DNA of 64,000 nucleotides from DATGMP01 sp035293565. Its GTDB lineage: Bacteria > Pseudomonadota > Alphaproteobacteria > BOG-932 > Roseiterribacteraceae. A program made the translations under genes and the position numbers. The notes beneath the pieces were generated by a model. The model was not told the DNA's origin, made no database searches, and saw only the letters and a list, made by a program, of their open reading frames with translations. Below, in pieces: positions 37,789 to 45,786 of the stretch. The first letter of the stretch is position 1. Each line of letters starts with the position of its first letter. The stretch is from contig DATGMP010000006.1 in NCBI GenBank assembly GCA_035293565.1, forward strand, positions 1 to 64,000. Reading direction: 5' to 3'.

Positions 37789-38244
37789 TCAGGCCATCGC
37801 GCTGGCGCCGACGACATCGACGATGCGGGTCATGACGCCATCGACGGTCACCGGCTTGGCGAGGTAGCCGCTGACGCCGAGATCCCGCGCCGCGAGGACG
37901 CTGTCGACGTCGAGCTGCCCTGTCATCATGATGACGGGCGTGTTGCTGGAGAGGGCTGTTCGACCGGCACGGACCTCGCGCAGGAGCTCGAGCCCCGTGG
38001 TGGGCTGCATCAGCCAGTCGCAGAAGACGATGTCGGGCTTCGCGACCTTGAATTTCTCCATCGCATCGGCGCCGTTTTCCGCCTCGACGATGAATCCGAC
38101 GTTGAAGCCCCTCAGGATCTCATGCACCAGGCGGCGGATGAATCGGTTGTCATCGATGATCATCACGAGCAATTGGGACAGATCGAGCTGCATGACATTG
38201 CCGGTCAGAGGAGTCAGCGTCCGCCCAGGCTCGCGGAATTTCAT
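37789..38244 (-). CDS. Single-domain response regulator (CheY-like)
   Basis: A 151-residue receiver protein. The acidic pair is in VMIIDDNRFIRRLVHEIL, the phosphoacceptor Asp in DIVFCDWLMQPTTG, the conserved Thr in VIMMTGQ and the Lys in GYLAKPVTVDG. There is no output domain, so it probably acts as a CheY/DivK-type switch. ATG 38244 or an internal ATG giving MQLDLSQLL may be used. It forms a two-gene unit with the hypothetical helical protein downstream. Confidence 0.9.
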   Translation of the reverse strand: MKFREPGRTLTPLTGNVMQLDLSQLLVMIIDDNRFIRRLVHEILRGFNVGFIVEAENGADAMEKFKVAKPDIVFCDWLMQPTTGLELLREVRAGRTALSSNTPVIMMTGQLDVDSVLAARDLGVSGYLAKPVTVDGVMTRIVDVVGASAMA

Positions 38245-38302
38245 TAAGCAATTGTCAAATTAACCGTTTATCCGCGCATGGTTTCGTTCGTAAGTCATTG
38301 AT

Positions 38303-39316
38303 CTATCCCCAAAGATGTGTAGTCGGGGGATCTATGCACGTTCCGGTATAAACGAGACCAGGCTCGCGATCCTGGGCCAGCAGAAGCGGTCCGTCCAAAT
38401 CGACGAAGGCGGCGCCCTGGGCAAGGAGAAAGGCGGGTGCCATCGCAAGCGAGGTCGCAACCATGCAGCCGACCATGATGGCCAGCCCCTCCGCCTCCGC
38501 CTCGGCCTTGAGCTTCAGCGCCTCGGTGAGGCCGCCGGTCTTGTCGAGCTTGATGTTGACCACCCTGTAGCGTTCGGCGACCTCCGTCAGGCTCTCGCGG
38601 CCGCGGGCGGATTCGTCGGCGCCCAGCGGCACCGGCGAGGCGTAGCTCGCCAGACTCTCATCGGCGCCGGCAGGCAGCGGCTGCTCTATCAACGCCACGT
38701 CCAGCGCCGCCAGCGCCGGCGCGAGCACGGCGAGGTGAGATTGCGTCCAGCCCTCATTCACATCGACGATCAGCCTGGCCTGAGGCGCGCTCCGCCGCAC
38801 GGCCGCGACCCGGTCCAGATCCTCGGCCCCTCCGCCGAGCTTGAGTTTGATGAGCGGAAAATGCGCTGAGCTTGCCGCTGCCCGCGCCATCGCTTCCGGC
38901 GTGTCGAGCGAGAGCGTATAGGCGGTCGTGAGCGGCCGAGGCGGACGAGCGAGTCCGGCGAGACGCCAGGCGGGCACGCCGAGCGCCTTTGCTTCCAGAT
39001 CCCAGAATGCGCAATCGATCGCGTTGCGCGCCGCACCGGGCGGCATCGCGCTTTGCAGCGCCTCGCGATCGAGGCCGCCCGCGATCGCTTCGCCCTGCGC
39101 CTCGATCTCGGCCAGCACACCTTCGACCGTCTCGCCGTAGCGTGCATAGGGCACGCACTCGCCGCGACCGCGCACCGTCCTCCCGTCGGTCGTGCGGGCG
39201 ATCAGCTCGGCTGTGACGACCTCCGCTTCGTTTTTGCTGCCGCGCGAAATGGTAAAGGCGCCGCGGATGGGCCAGCGTTCTGCACGGGCGTGAAGACGGA
39301 TTTGGTCAAGTTTCAT
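38303..39316 (-). CDS. Dipeptide epimerase (L-Ala-D/L-Glu epimerase type, enolase superfamily)
   Basis: A 337-residue enolase-superfamily protein of the muconate lactonizing subgroup. The N-terminal capping domain has GRGECVPYARYGE. The barrel has FPLIKLKLGG (KxK catalytic element), LIVDVNEGWTQ, VALIEQPLPAGADE and PLGADESA (metal-ligand acidic residues), plus NIKLDKTGGLTEALKL with the second Lys. It epimerises the Ala-Glu dipeptide from peptidoglycan turnover. ATG 39316 (MKLDQIRLHA) is chosen. It is divergent from panB. Confidence 0.9.
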   Translation of the reverse strand: MKLDQIRLHARAERWPIRGAFTISRGSKNEAEVVTAELIARTTDGRTVRGRGECVPYARYGETVEGVLAEIEAQGEAIAGGLDREALQSAMPPGAARNAIDCAFWDLEAKALGVPAWRLAGLARPPRPLTTAYTLSLDTPEAMARAAASSAHFPLIKLKLGGGAEDLDRVAAVRRSAPQARLIVDVNEGWTQSHLAVLAPALAALDVALIEQPLPAGADESLASYASPVPLGADESARGRESLTEVAERYRVVNIKLDKTGGLTEALKLKAEAEAEGLAIMVGCMVATSLAMAPAFLLAQGAAFVDLDGPLLLAQDREPGLVYTGTCIDPPTTHLWG

Positions 39317-39437
39317 CGAGGAGTCAGACTGCTTTCGCGCCGCGAATCGAGCGCGCGGCGATATTGAACAAGAATAAGACCAAGGTGTCCACAACCGGAG
39401 GTAGGCTTGCTTCTCGGCTCCGACAAATCTTATGGTC

Positions 39438-39482
39438 TGCCCCGCGCCACGCAAATGTTTCAGTTTCTGCGGGCGCGGGGCA
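39438..39482 (+). promoter_or_regulatory. Long 5' UTR hairpin abutting the panB ribosome binding site
   Basis: TGCCCCGCGCC (39438-39448) pairs perfectly with GGCGCGGGGCA (39472-39482). After one bulged A, CGCA (39450-39453) pairs with TGCG (39468-39471), leaving a 14-base loop. The right arm ends where the Shine-Dalgarno run GGAGGGAG begins (39483-39490). There is no T run, so a structured leader that controls translation is more likely than a terminator. Confidence 0.6.
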
Positions 39483-39499
39483 GGAGGGAGTCGGCCGCA

Positions 39500-40330
39500 G
39501 TGAGCGTCGCTCGCCGCAGTTCACGGATCACGATCCCGGAATTGGCCGGCCGCAAGGGCGGCGAGCCGATCGCGATCCTCACCGCCTACACCGCGCCGAT
39601 CGCGGGTCTGGTCGACCCGCATGTCGACGCAATCCTGGTCGGCGATTCTCTCGGCATGGTCGTCTACGGCCTGCCATCCACGCTGGCCGTTACGCTCGAG
39701 ATGATGATCGCGCATGGGAAGGCCGTCGTTTCCGCGACCGAGCATGCTGCGGTGATCGTCGATCTGCCTTTCGGCAGCTATCAGGCGTCGCCGACCCAGG
39801 CTTTCGCCGCCGCCGCCCGCGTGATGTCCGAGACCGGCTGCGATGCGGTCAAGCTCGAAGGCGGCACCGAAATGGCCGAGACCGTCTCCTTTCTGGTCGC
39901 GCGCGGCATTCCGGTCATGGGCCATGTGGGCCTCACTCCGCAATCAGTGAACAGGCTGGGCGGCTATCGCGCCCGCGGCCGCGATGATGCCGAGGCTGCC
40001 CGTCTCCAGGAAGACGCGCAGTCGATCTCCGACGCCGGCGCTTTCGCGATCGTGATCGAGGGCACCATCGACCCGGTCGCCCGCCGCATCACGGATGCGA
40101 TCTCCGCGCCAACCATCGGCATCGGCGCCTCGCCTGCCTGTGACGGCCAGGTGCTGGTCATCGACGACGTGCTGGGACTGGCCGGCGATTTCAAACCGAA
40201 ATTCGTCCGACGCTATGTCGAGCTCGGCCCCCAGATCGCCGAGGCTGCGGCCTCGTACGCCGCCGACGTCAAGGCGCATCGCTTCCCAGGACCGGAGAAT
40301 CTCTATGGCGTACCCAAGGCGCGCGCCTGA
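39500..40330 (+). CDS. panB: 3-methyl-2-oxobutanoate hydroxymethyltransferase PanB
   Basis: A 276-residue TIM-barrel enzyme. Conserved segments include ILTAYTAPIAGLVDPH, the metal-site region ILVGDSLGMVVYG and GHVGLTPQSVNRLGGYRARG. It makes ketopantoate from 3-methyl-2-oxobutanoate in pantothenate synthesis. GTG 39500 is chosen because GGAGGGAG lies nine bases upstream and the protein length is then close to that of E. coli PanB. An ATG at 39407 would put the hairpin inside the gene. panC starts 26 bases before its end. Confidence 0.95.
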   Translation: MSVARRSSRITIPELAGRKGGEPIAILTAYTAPIAGLVDPHVDAILVGDSLGMVVYGLPSTLAVTLEMMIAHGKAVVSATEHAAVIVDLPFGSYQASPTQAFAAAARVMSETGCDAVKLEGGTEMAETVSFLVARGIPVMGHVGLTPQSVNRLGGYRARGRDDAEAARLQEDAQSISDAGAFAIVIEGTIDPVARRITDAISAPTIGIGASPACDGQVLVIDDVLGLAGDFKPKFVRRYVELGPQIAEAAASYAADVKAHRFPGPENLYGVPKARA

Positions 40331-41192
40331 ACTCATCCAGATCGAGCATTCGCCGACGGGGCTCCGCCGCTGGAGCGCCCAGCGCCATCGTGCCGGCGAG
40401 CGGGTTGGCCTCGTGCCCACGATGGGCGCGCTGCATGAAGGTCACCTGGAGCTCGTGCGCGCGCTCTCGGCCAAGGTCGACCGGGTGGCTGTCTCGATCT
40501 TCGTTAACCCGACGCAGTTCGGCCCGAACGAGGATTTTTCGCGGTACCCCAGGAGCGAGGCGGAGGATTTGGCGAAGCTCGCGAGCCTCGGCGTCGACAT
40601 CGCCTATATGCCCTCGGCCACCGACATGTATCCGGACGGCTTTGCCAGCGCCGTGAAGGTGGGCGGAACGCTGACTGAGGTGTTGGACGCCGTCGCGCGG
40701 CCTGGTCATTTCGACGGCGTCGCGACCGTGGTCGCGAAGCTGTTGCTGCAGGCGGCTCCCGACGTCGCGGCCTTCGGCGAGAAGGATTATCAGCAGCTCC
40801 AGATCGTGAAGCGCATGGCGCGCGACCTCGATCTGCCGGTCGAGATCATGCCGGTGCCGACAGTGCGGGACGAGCACGGCCTCGCACTCTCCTCGCGCAA
40901 TCAATATCTCACCACGGACGAGCTCGCCGTGGCGCGGCGGCTGAACAAGGTGCTGGCGAAGACGGCGGAGCAGCTGCGCGCCGGCGCGCTTGCTGAACCG
41001 GCGACAGCGGCGGCGGACGCCGAGCTTCGCGCCATCGGCTTTACGAGCGTCGATTACGTGGCGTTGGCTCATCCCGAGACGCTCGCGCCGATGGCGCGGC
41101 TCGACGGGCCCGGACGTCTGCTGGCGGCGGCTCGGCTCGGCAAAGCGCGCCTCATCGACAATATCGCGGTCAATCCTTTCGGGCGCGCATGA
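40305..41192 (+). CDS. panC: Pantothenate synthetase PanC
   Basis: A 295-residue ATP-dependent ligase that joins pantoate and beta-alanine. The HIGH-type motif is PTMGALHEGHLELV, followed by FVNPTQFGPNEDFSRYPR, FGEKDYQQL and the second ATP loop LALSSRNQYL. ATG 40305 overlaps the end of panB by 26 bases. The frame opens at 40095, but that part is antisense-like noise over panB. It overlaps panD by four bases. Confidence 0.96.
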   Translation: MAYPRRAPELIQIEHSPTGLRRWSAQRHRAGERVGLVPTMGALHEGHLELVRALSAKVDRVAVSIFVNPTQFGPNEDFSRYPRSEAEDLAKLASLGVDIAYMPSATDMYPDGFASAVKVGGTLTEVLDAVARPGHFDGVATVVAKLLLQAAPDVAAFGEKDYQQLQIVKRMARDLDLPVEIMPVPTVRDEHGLALSSRNQYLTTDELAVARRLNKVLAKTAEQLRAGALAEPATAAADAELRAIGFTSVDYVALAHPETLAPMARLDGPGRLLAAARLGKARLIDNIAVNPFGRA

Positions 41193-41596
41193 TCCGCGTC
41201 ATCCGCGCAAAGCTGCACGGCATCCGAGTCACCGGGGCCGATCTCAATTATCACGGCTCGATCACGCTCGATCCGGAGCATTGCCGGCTTGCCGGGATCT
41301 ATCCGCTTGAGTTCGTCGAGATCTGGAACAAGACCACCGGCGCACGGATCTCGACCTATGTAATCTATGGCGAAGCCGGCTCGCGCTGTTGCATCCTGAA
41401 CGGCGCGGCGGCTCGCACCTGCCATGCCGGCGACGAGCTGATCATCGCCGCCTCCGACTATATCGAGCCTCGCCAGTTGGCCCAGATGCATCCCCGCATC
41501 CTCACCTTCACCTCCGAGAACGCGATCGACGAGAAGCTCGCCTATCGCGTGGAGGAATCCGGCGATCATTTCGATTTCCACATCGATCGAGACTGA
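41189..41596 (+). CDS. panD: Aspartate 1-decarboxylase PanD (pyruvoyl enzyme)
   Basis: A 135-residue proenzyme. The self-cleavage Gly-Ser is in LNYHGSITLDPEH, which gives the pyruvoyl group on the new N-terminal Ser. ISTYVIYGEAGSRCCILNGA forms the active-site lining with the usual Tyr and Asn. It supplies beta-alanine for PanC. ATG 41189 overlaps the panC stop. panBCD is therefore one complete, translationally coupled operon. Confidence 0.96.
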   Translation: MIRVIRAKLHGIRVTGADLNYHGSITLDPEHCRLAGIYPLEFVEIWNKTTGARISTYVIYGEAGSRCCILNGAAARTCHAGDELIIAASDYIEPRQLAQMHPRILTFTSENAIDEKLAYRVEESGDHFDFHIDRD

Positions 41597-41609
41597 ACGG
41601 CGGGGCCAA

Positions 41610-41638
41610 TTGCATTCCGTCCGGCCGCGGACTATATG
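41610..41638 (+). promoter_or_regulatory. Candidate sigma70 promoter for tRNA-Glu
   Basis: TTGCAT (41610-41615) and TATATG (41633-41638) are spaced by 17 bases. Predicted transcription would start near 41645, about 15 bases before the mature tRNA. The spacing and position suit a tRNA promoter. Confidence 0.55.
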
Positions 41639-41659
41639 AGCCCCCTTCGCACGGCCCTA

Positions 41660-41735
41660 GTCCCCATCGTCTAGAGGCCCAGGACACCGCCCTCTCACGG
41701 CGGTAACGGGGGTTCGAATCCCCCTGGGGACGCCA
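41660..41735 (+). tRNA. tRNA-Glu (anticodon CTC)
   Basis: A 76-base cloverleaf. The seven-base acceptor stem is GTCCCCA with TGGGGAC, followed by G and an encoded CCA (41733-41735). The anticodon stem CCGCC/GGCGG encloses the loop CTCTCAC, with CTC at 41694-41696. The T arm is GGGGGTTCGAATCCCCC. It is read as tRNA-Glu(CTC) and lies just after panD with its own candidate promoter. Confidence 0.97.
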
Positions 41736-41740
41736 TAAAA

Positions 41741-41908
41741 TCAAGAACTTAGTAGCTTGGCGTGCGCCCTAGTGTCCATGTGTGTCCAGTCTGCGTCGGG
41801 AGCCCGTGGGCGAGCGATTGCGGCTTCGTCCGCTGGAGCTGCTGATAGGGTGCGTGCAAGGGCTTCGACGCGATCGAGCTCGTCCTCGAAGGACCAGTCG
41901 ATGGCCAT
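41741..41908 (-). CDS. Small acidic hypothetical protein (55 aa)
   Basis: A 55-residue protein, MAIDWSFEDELDRVEALART at its start, then Ala/Pro-rich. It is not a shadow of a gene on the other strand. ATG 41908 is preceded by AGGAG at 41921-41917 with eight bases of spacing, good evidence of translation. It ends six bases from tRNA-Glu, antisense in orientation. No family is recognised. The acidic start could suggest a small regulator or toxin/antitoxin-type partner, but nothing supports this. Confidence 0.5.
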   Translation of the reverse strand: MAIDWSFEDELDRVEALARTLSAAPADEAAIARPRAPDADWTHMDTRAHAKLLSS

Positions 41909-42061
41909 CGCGAATTCTCCTGTTGCGAATCCGGGCGCCAGTGGAGACACAGTTGCGGTTGCTTCGCCAGCCGCGCCGGGGCCATATCGTGGCTACGATG
42001 GCTGCCACCCGGCGGCCGGCGCCGCGTTGTCACCCGCGTCCGATTCCAGGATTTCTGTTGC

Positions 42062-43201
42062 ATGCAGAGTTTTTCGGTCCTGCCGTTCGATCCGCCATTC
42101 GACGTGGCGTCGCTGCGTGCGGAGATCCGCGCCTTCATCGCGGCGCATATGCCGGCGGGGGATCCCTTGCGGCGGGTCAATTGCTGGGCCGTGGCGGACC
42201 GGGAATTCAGCTTGGCTCTGGGGCGGGCCGGCTATATCGGCATGGTCTGGCCCAAGCGCTATGGCGGCGGCGAGCGTCATCCGCTGGAGCGCTATGTGGT
42301 GCTAGAGGAGCTGCTGGCCGCCGGCGCGCCGGTGGGCCTGCACTGGATCGCCGACCGGCAGAGCGGGCAGCTCTTGCTGCGCTATGGGACGGAGGAGCAG
42401 CGGCAAAACCTGCTGCCGGGAATCGCGCGCGGCGAGACTTATTTCTGCATCGGCATGAGCGAGCCCGGCACGGGATCGGATCTTGCCTCGATCCGGACCA
42501 AGGCCGTCAAAACGCCTGAGGGCTGGCTTGTGTCCGGACAGAAGATTTGGACCACCTTCGCCCATCATTCGCGCTACATGATCGCCTTGTTGCGCTCGGA
42601 GCCCGGATCGGAGCGGCAGCAGGGGCTGACCCAATTTCTGATCGATCTGGAAAGCCCGGGCGTCACGGTGCGGCCGATCATGGACCTGGTTGGCGGTCAC
42701 GATTTCAACGAGGTGTTCTTCGACGAGGTTCTGGTCCCGGACTCGATGCGCGTGGGCGAGGCGGGGAATGGCTGGAAGCAGGTGACGGCGGAGCTGTCGC
42801 TCGAGCGGTCTGGTCCCGAGCGCTATTTGTCCAGCTATGCGCTCCTGGTGGAGCTGATCCGGCATGCGGGCGCCGCGCCTTCGGAGACGCTCCAGGCCTT
42901 GATCGGACGATTGACCGCCGAGCTTTGGACCTTGCGGCAGATGTCGCTGTCGACCGCGGCGAAGCTGGCCTCGGGGGAGGACCCGATGCTGGAGGCGGCG
43001 ATGGTGAAGGATCTGGGCAACAGCTTCGAGCAGGATTTGCCTCGGGCGGTGCAGGCGGCGATGACCGGGGATGTCGAGGCGGACAGCGATCTCGCGCGCA
43101 TGACGGCGCTGCTCTTGCAGATTTCGCCCTCCTTCTCGCTCCGGGGCGGGACGCGGGAGATTTTGCGGGGCATCGCGGCAAGGGGGCTGGGTCTGCGATG
43201 A
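42062..43201 (+). CDS. Acyl-CoA dehydrogenase family protein (first subunit)
   Basis: A 379-residue flavoprotein with the acyl-CoA dehydrogenase layout. Helical N-terminal domain, beta domain with YFCIGMSEPGTGSDLASIRT and KIWTTFAHHSRY (FAD/substrate contacts), and helical C-terminal domain ending with LRGGTREILRGIAARGLG. ATG 42062 is used. It overlaps a second acyl-CoA dehydrogenase by four bases; such pairs often form heteromers acting on steroid, cyclic or branched acyl-CoA. The substrate is not known. Confidence 0.9.
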   Translation: MQSFSVLPFDPPFDVASLRAEIRAFIAAHMPAGDPLRRVNCWAVADREFSLALGRAGYIGMVWPKRYGGGERHPLERYVVLEELLAAGAPVGLHWIADRQSGQLLLRYGTEEQRQNLLPGIARGETYFCIGMSEPGTGSDLASIRTKAVKTPEGWLVSGQKIWTTFAHHSRYMIALLRSEPGSERQQGLTQFLIDLESPGVTVRPIMDLVGGHDFNEVFFDEVLVPDSMRVGEAGNGWKQVTAELSLERSGPERYLSSYALLVELIRHAGAAPSETLQALIGRLTAELWTLRQMSLSTAAKLASGEDPMLEAAMVKDLGNSFEQDLPRAVQAAMTGDVEADSDLARMTALLLQISPSFSLRGGTREILRGIAARGLGLR

Positions 43202-44190
43202 GCGAGAGCCGGACCTTGCTGACCGAGAGCGCGAACCGCCTGTTCGCCGATCTGGCCGCCGATCCCAAGCCCGAATTCGCGAAGGCCTGGGCCCAGGTTT
43301 CAGAGAACGGCTTCCCTTCGCTGCTGGTGCCGGAATCCGAAGGCGGCTTCGGCGGCGACTGGCTCGATGCCGCGGCGGTGCTGCGGCTGTCGGGCTTTCA
43401 TGCCCTGGCCTTGCCCGTGGCGGAATCCATTCTTGCCAACCGGCTGCTGAGCGAAGCCGGACTGACGGTTCCGGACGAGCTCGCGCTGCTGGCGTCGCGG
43501 GCGACCGGCCGGCTCGTCGATGGCCGATTCACCGGCACCGCGCAGGTCGCTTGGGGTCGGCATGCGGCCTCGATCGTGGTGGTCGTCGATGGCATGCTGA
43601 TGCATCTGGAGACGGCCAAGGCGCTGCTCAAACAAGGAGCAAGCCCGGCGGACGAGCCGCGCGACGCGCTCACCTTCGAGAATGCCCCGTTTGAGAGCGC
43701 GCCCAGCGATGCCGATCCTTTCGCCTTGGGCGCCTTTGCCCGGACGGCGGCCATCGCCGGCGCGCTGGACGGAGCGCTCGAGCGTTCCATCGCCTATGCC
43801 AACGAGCGCGTCCAATTCGGCAAGCCGATCGGCAAGTTCCAGGCGGTGCAGCAGAGCCTCGCGGTCTTCGCCGAAGAGGCGGCGGCGGTAAATTGCGCCG
43901 CGCAGGCCGCCGCCCGCGCGCTCGATCATGGGGATGCCGCCTTCGAGATCGCGGCGGCGAAGCTGAGAGCCGATCGCGCGGCGCAAACCGGTGCCGCTCT
44001 CGCTCATCAGGTGCATGGCGCGATCGGCTTCACCCAGGAATACGGCCTGCATCGCTGGACCCGCCGTCTGCTCGCCTGGGCCTGCGAATATGGCGCCGAG
44101 GCCCATTGGGCCCAGACCCTCGGCGCCGCCGTCGCGCAGATCGGCGCGGAGCGGCTCTGGGAAGAGATCACGCGCAGAGCGGATCGGTAG
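43198..44190 (+). CDS. Acyl-CoA dehydrogenase family protein (second subunit, short)
   Basis: A 330-residue protein, shorter than a typical acyl-CoA dehydrogenase. The C-terminal domain is recognisable by RVQFGKPIGKFQAVQQSLA and VHGAIGFTQEYGLHRWTRR. The beta domain is reduced (about residues 100-175), and the usual FAD-contact motif of the first subunit is not evident. This fits the non-catalytic or half-site partner in heteromeric enzymes. ATG 43198 overlaps the previous stop as ATGA. Confidence 0.88.
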   Translation: MSESRTLLTESANRLFADLAADPKPEFAKAWAQVSENGFPSLLVPESEGGFGGDWLDAAAVLRLSGFHALALPVAESILANRLLSEAGLTVPDELALLASRATGRLVDGRFTGTAQVAWGRHAASIVVVVDGMLMHLETAKALLKQGASPADEPRDALTFENAPFESAPSDADPFALGAFARTAAIAGALDGALERSIAYANERVQFGKPIGKFQAVQQSLAVFAEEAAAVNCAAQAAARALDHGDAAFEIAAAKLRADRAAQTGAALAHQVHGAIGFTQEYGLHRWTRRLLAWACEYGAEAHWAQTLGAAVAQIGAERLWEEITRRADR

Positions 44191-45039
44191 CTAAGCGATC
44201 TTCCCGCCTTGCACCCGGCTCCAGCCGAGGCCGGATTTGGCGAGCGCTTCCAGAAGCGCGCTGATTGTTTTGCACTATGAGACGAAGCTCGATGCCCGAG
44301 AGATCGCGCGTCGCGGCCGGTCCCATTGCCATGCCGAATGTTTCGGACCGCATCCCCTTCAAATGAAGGTGTCGGCATTTTTTACAGCGACGGGGCAAGC
44401 TCTACGACACATCGTGCGTGGGCGCGCGGCCGCAGTTATTGGTCCGGCTGGCTTTCTCGACCGCGTTGGAATGCTCGGCTTGGAGCAATCCCCAGCCTCT
44501 GTCGTCGTGAAGATGCTCGGCGAAGGCAATTCTTGGCCGCCGGCACAAGAGGGAGCACCTCAAAGCATGCCGACACCAATACCGTGTGTTTCATTGTAAA
44601 AGATCAACGAACGATTTTATTACTGTACTGTTAAGAAAAGTTTACAATCCTAACCTGACGGATCTGTGCGAATTCCCCAACCTTATGGGATCGTTAACTT
44701 GGCATGACAATTGCATTAATCTATATGAACAAGGCGCTCGCCGTCGATTGGCTCGTAATGAGAACAACCCGCGAGGATTACTGATCTCGCGCGCACGCGG
44801 CCTGTTGTTCGGGTGAAATCACTCTCCCTACAATGGGTTAGGCACGATCCGAGATCGCACGGGATCTGTCAGGCTTGGCGTTTGGATTACGCCAGAATGA
44901 GCAAACCAATCACTCGATGGTGGTATTTACTTTTTGTGACTTCCAGCGGCTAACTAAGGTTCCAAGAGTTAACAAGGATTAATTTTTTGGGACCTTCTAG
45001 GGTTAATTTTGTGACAAGCTACATCAATGGAGGGACCCG
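44191..45039 (+). other. Non-coding or degenerate stretch before the Fap-like island
   Basis: About 850 bases with no convincing gene; the open frames have no family resemblance, and the first half has nothing else I can support. The second half (from about 44590) is clearly richer in A and T than its flanks. It holds a sigma54-like site at 44699-44716. A 19-codon frame starts at 44725 (MNKALAVDWLVMRTTREDY), where sigma54 transcription would begin, so it may be spurious. A ribosome-site-like GGAGGGA precedes the regulator start at 45040. Confidence 0.5.
44699..44716 (+). promoter_or_regulatory. Candidate sigma54 (-24/-12) promoter
   Basis: TTGGCATGACAATTGCAT matches the RpoN consensus TGGCAC-N5-TTGCA closely. 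GG and GC are separated by exactly ten bases, as required. It points toward the LuxR-type regulator gene at 45040 and would give a leader of about 310 bases. No enhancer-binding protein gene is in the window. Confidence 0.5.
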
Positions 45040-45786
45040 ATGGAGGTGGCTTCCGTAATAGGACCGGCATCGTTGTTTCGTTCCGGGCTTGTAAGCGTGC
45101 TCGCTGCGATCGGATTTTCCCGCGTTGAGGCCGCCGAGACGATCGAAGAGCTTAAGCGACGGTTCGACGGCGGCATTTTCCCGGGCTTGTTCGTAATCAC
45201 CCTTTCTTCGTCGCAAGTGCCAATCATCCAAATCACGGAAGATATTCGCGCCACGTCTCCGAATGCAAACATCGTATTTCTCGCCGATCGACTTGATTTT
45301 GAAGATCTATGCGCGTGCTTTTCAGTCGGGGCGAGCGGCTATCTTCTCAAGGATATCTCGCCTCTGGCGCTCGAGGAGAGCCTGCATCTCATCCAGGCCG
45401 GCGAGAAGGTTTTTCCTTCTCAACTTGCTTCGCTCTTCCCAGCCCTAGTCGCGGAACAAAGCCGGCTGAATGTAATATTTCCGGCTACGGCCGATCTCGA
45501 CCTGTCATCGCGCGAGGTCGAGATTCTAGCCTGCCTCGCCCATGGTCAATCCAATAAGGTCATTGCTCGCAATCTCGCTATCGCCGAGGCGACCGTGAAG
45601 GTCCATATCAAGCGCATCCTGCGGAAAGCGAAAGTCACCAATCGGACACAGGCGGCGTTGTGGGGCCTGTCCAGAGGACTCGCGGGCGCGCCCGTGCGGC
45701 GTGGCTTGGTGGGAGAGCCCGCCGGCCAACGTGCCGCCTTGGGGGCGACGGACGCGCATCTCGGTCTAGCCGGCTACGGCGACTAA
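45040..45786 (+). CDS. LuxR/NarL-type regulator with degenerate receiver
   Basis: A 248-residue protein. Residues 1-130 have a receiver-like fold (MEVASVIGPASLFRSGLV start, later GASGYLLKDISPLALEESL), but the phosphoacceptor Asp position reads LFVITLSSSQ, so phosphorylation in the normal way is unlikely. Residues about 148-210 are a LuxR HTH: LSSREVEILACLAHGQSNKV, then ATVKVHIKRILRKAKV. A Gly/Ala-rich tail ends the protein. A strong GGAGGGA precedes ATG 45040. It is the likely transcriptional regulator of the island. Its stop region overlaps the converging small exported protein gene by four bases. Confidence 0.85.
   Translation: MEVASVIGPASLFRSGLVSVLAAIGFSRVEAAETIEELKRRFDGGIFPGLFVITLSSSQVPIIQITEDIRATSPNANIVFLADRLDFEDLCACFSVGASGYLLKDISPLALEESLHLIQAGEKVFPSQLASLFPALVAEQSRLNVIFPATADLDLSSREVEILACLAHGQSNKVIARNLAIAEATVKVHIKRILRKAKVTNRTQAALWGLSRGLAGAPVRRGLVGEPAGQRAALGATDAHLGLAGYGD

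Noticed and set aside
44237..44634. Open frames of 100-120 codons after the acyl-CoA dehydrogenases
   Set aside because: No ribosome site, no recognised motif, and composition unlike the neighbouring genes; treated as non-coding.
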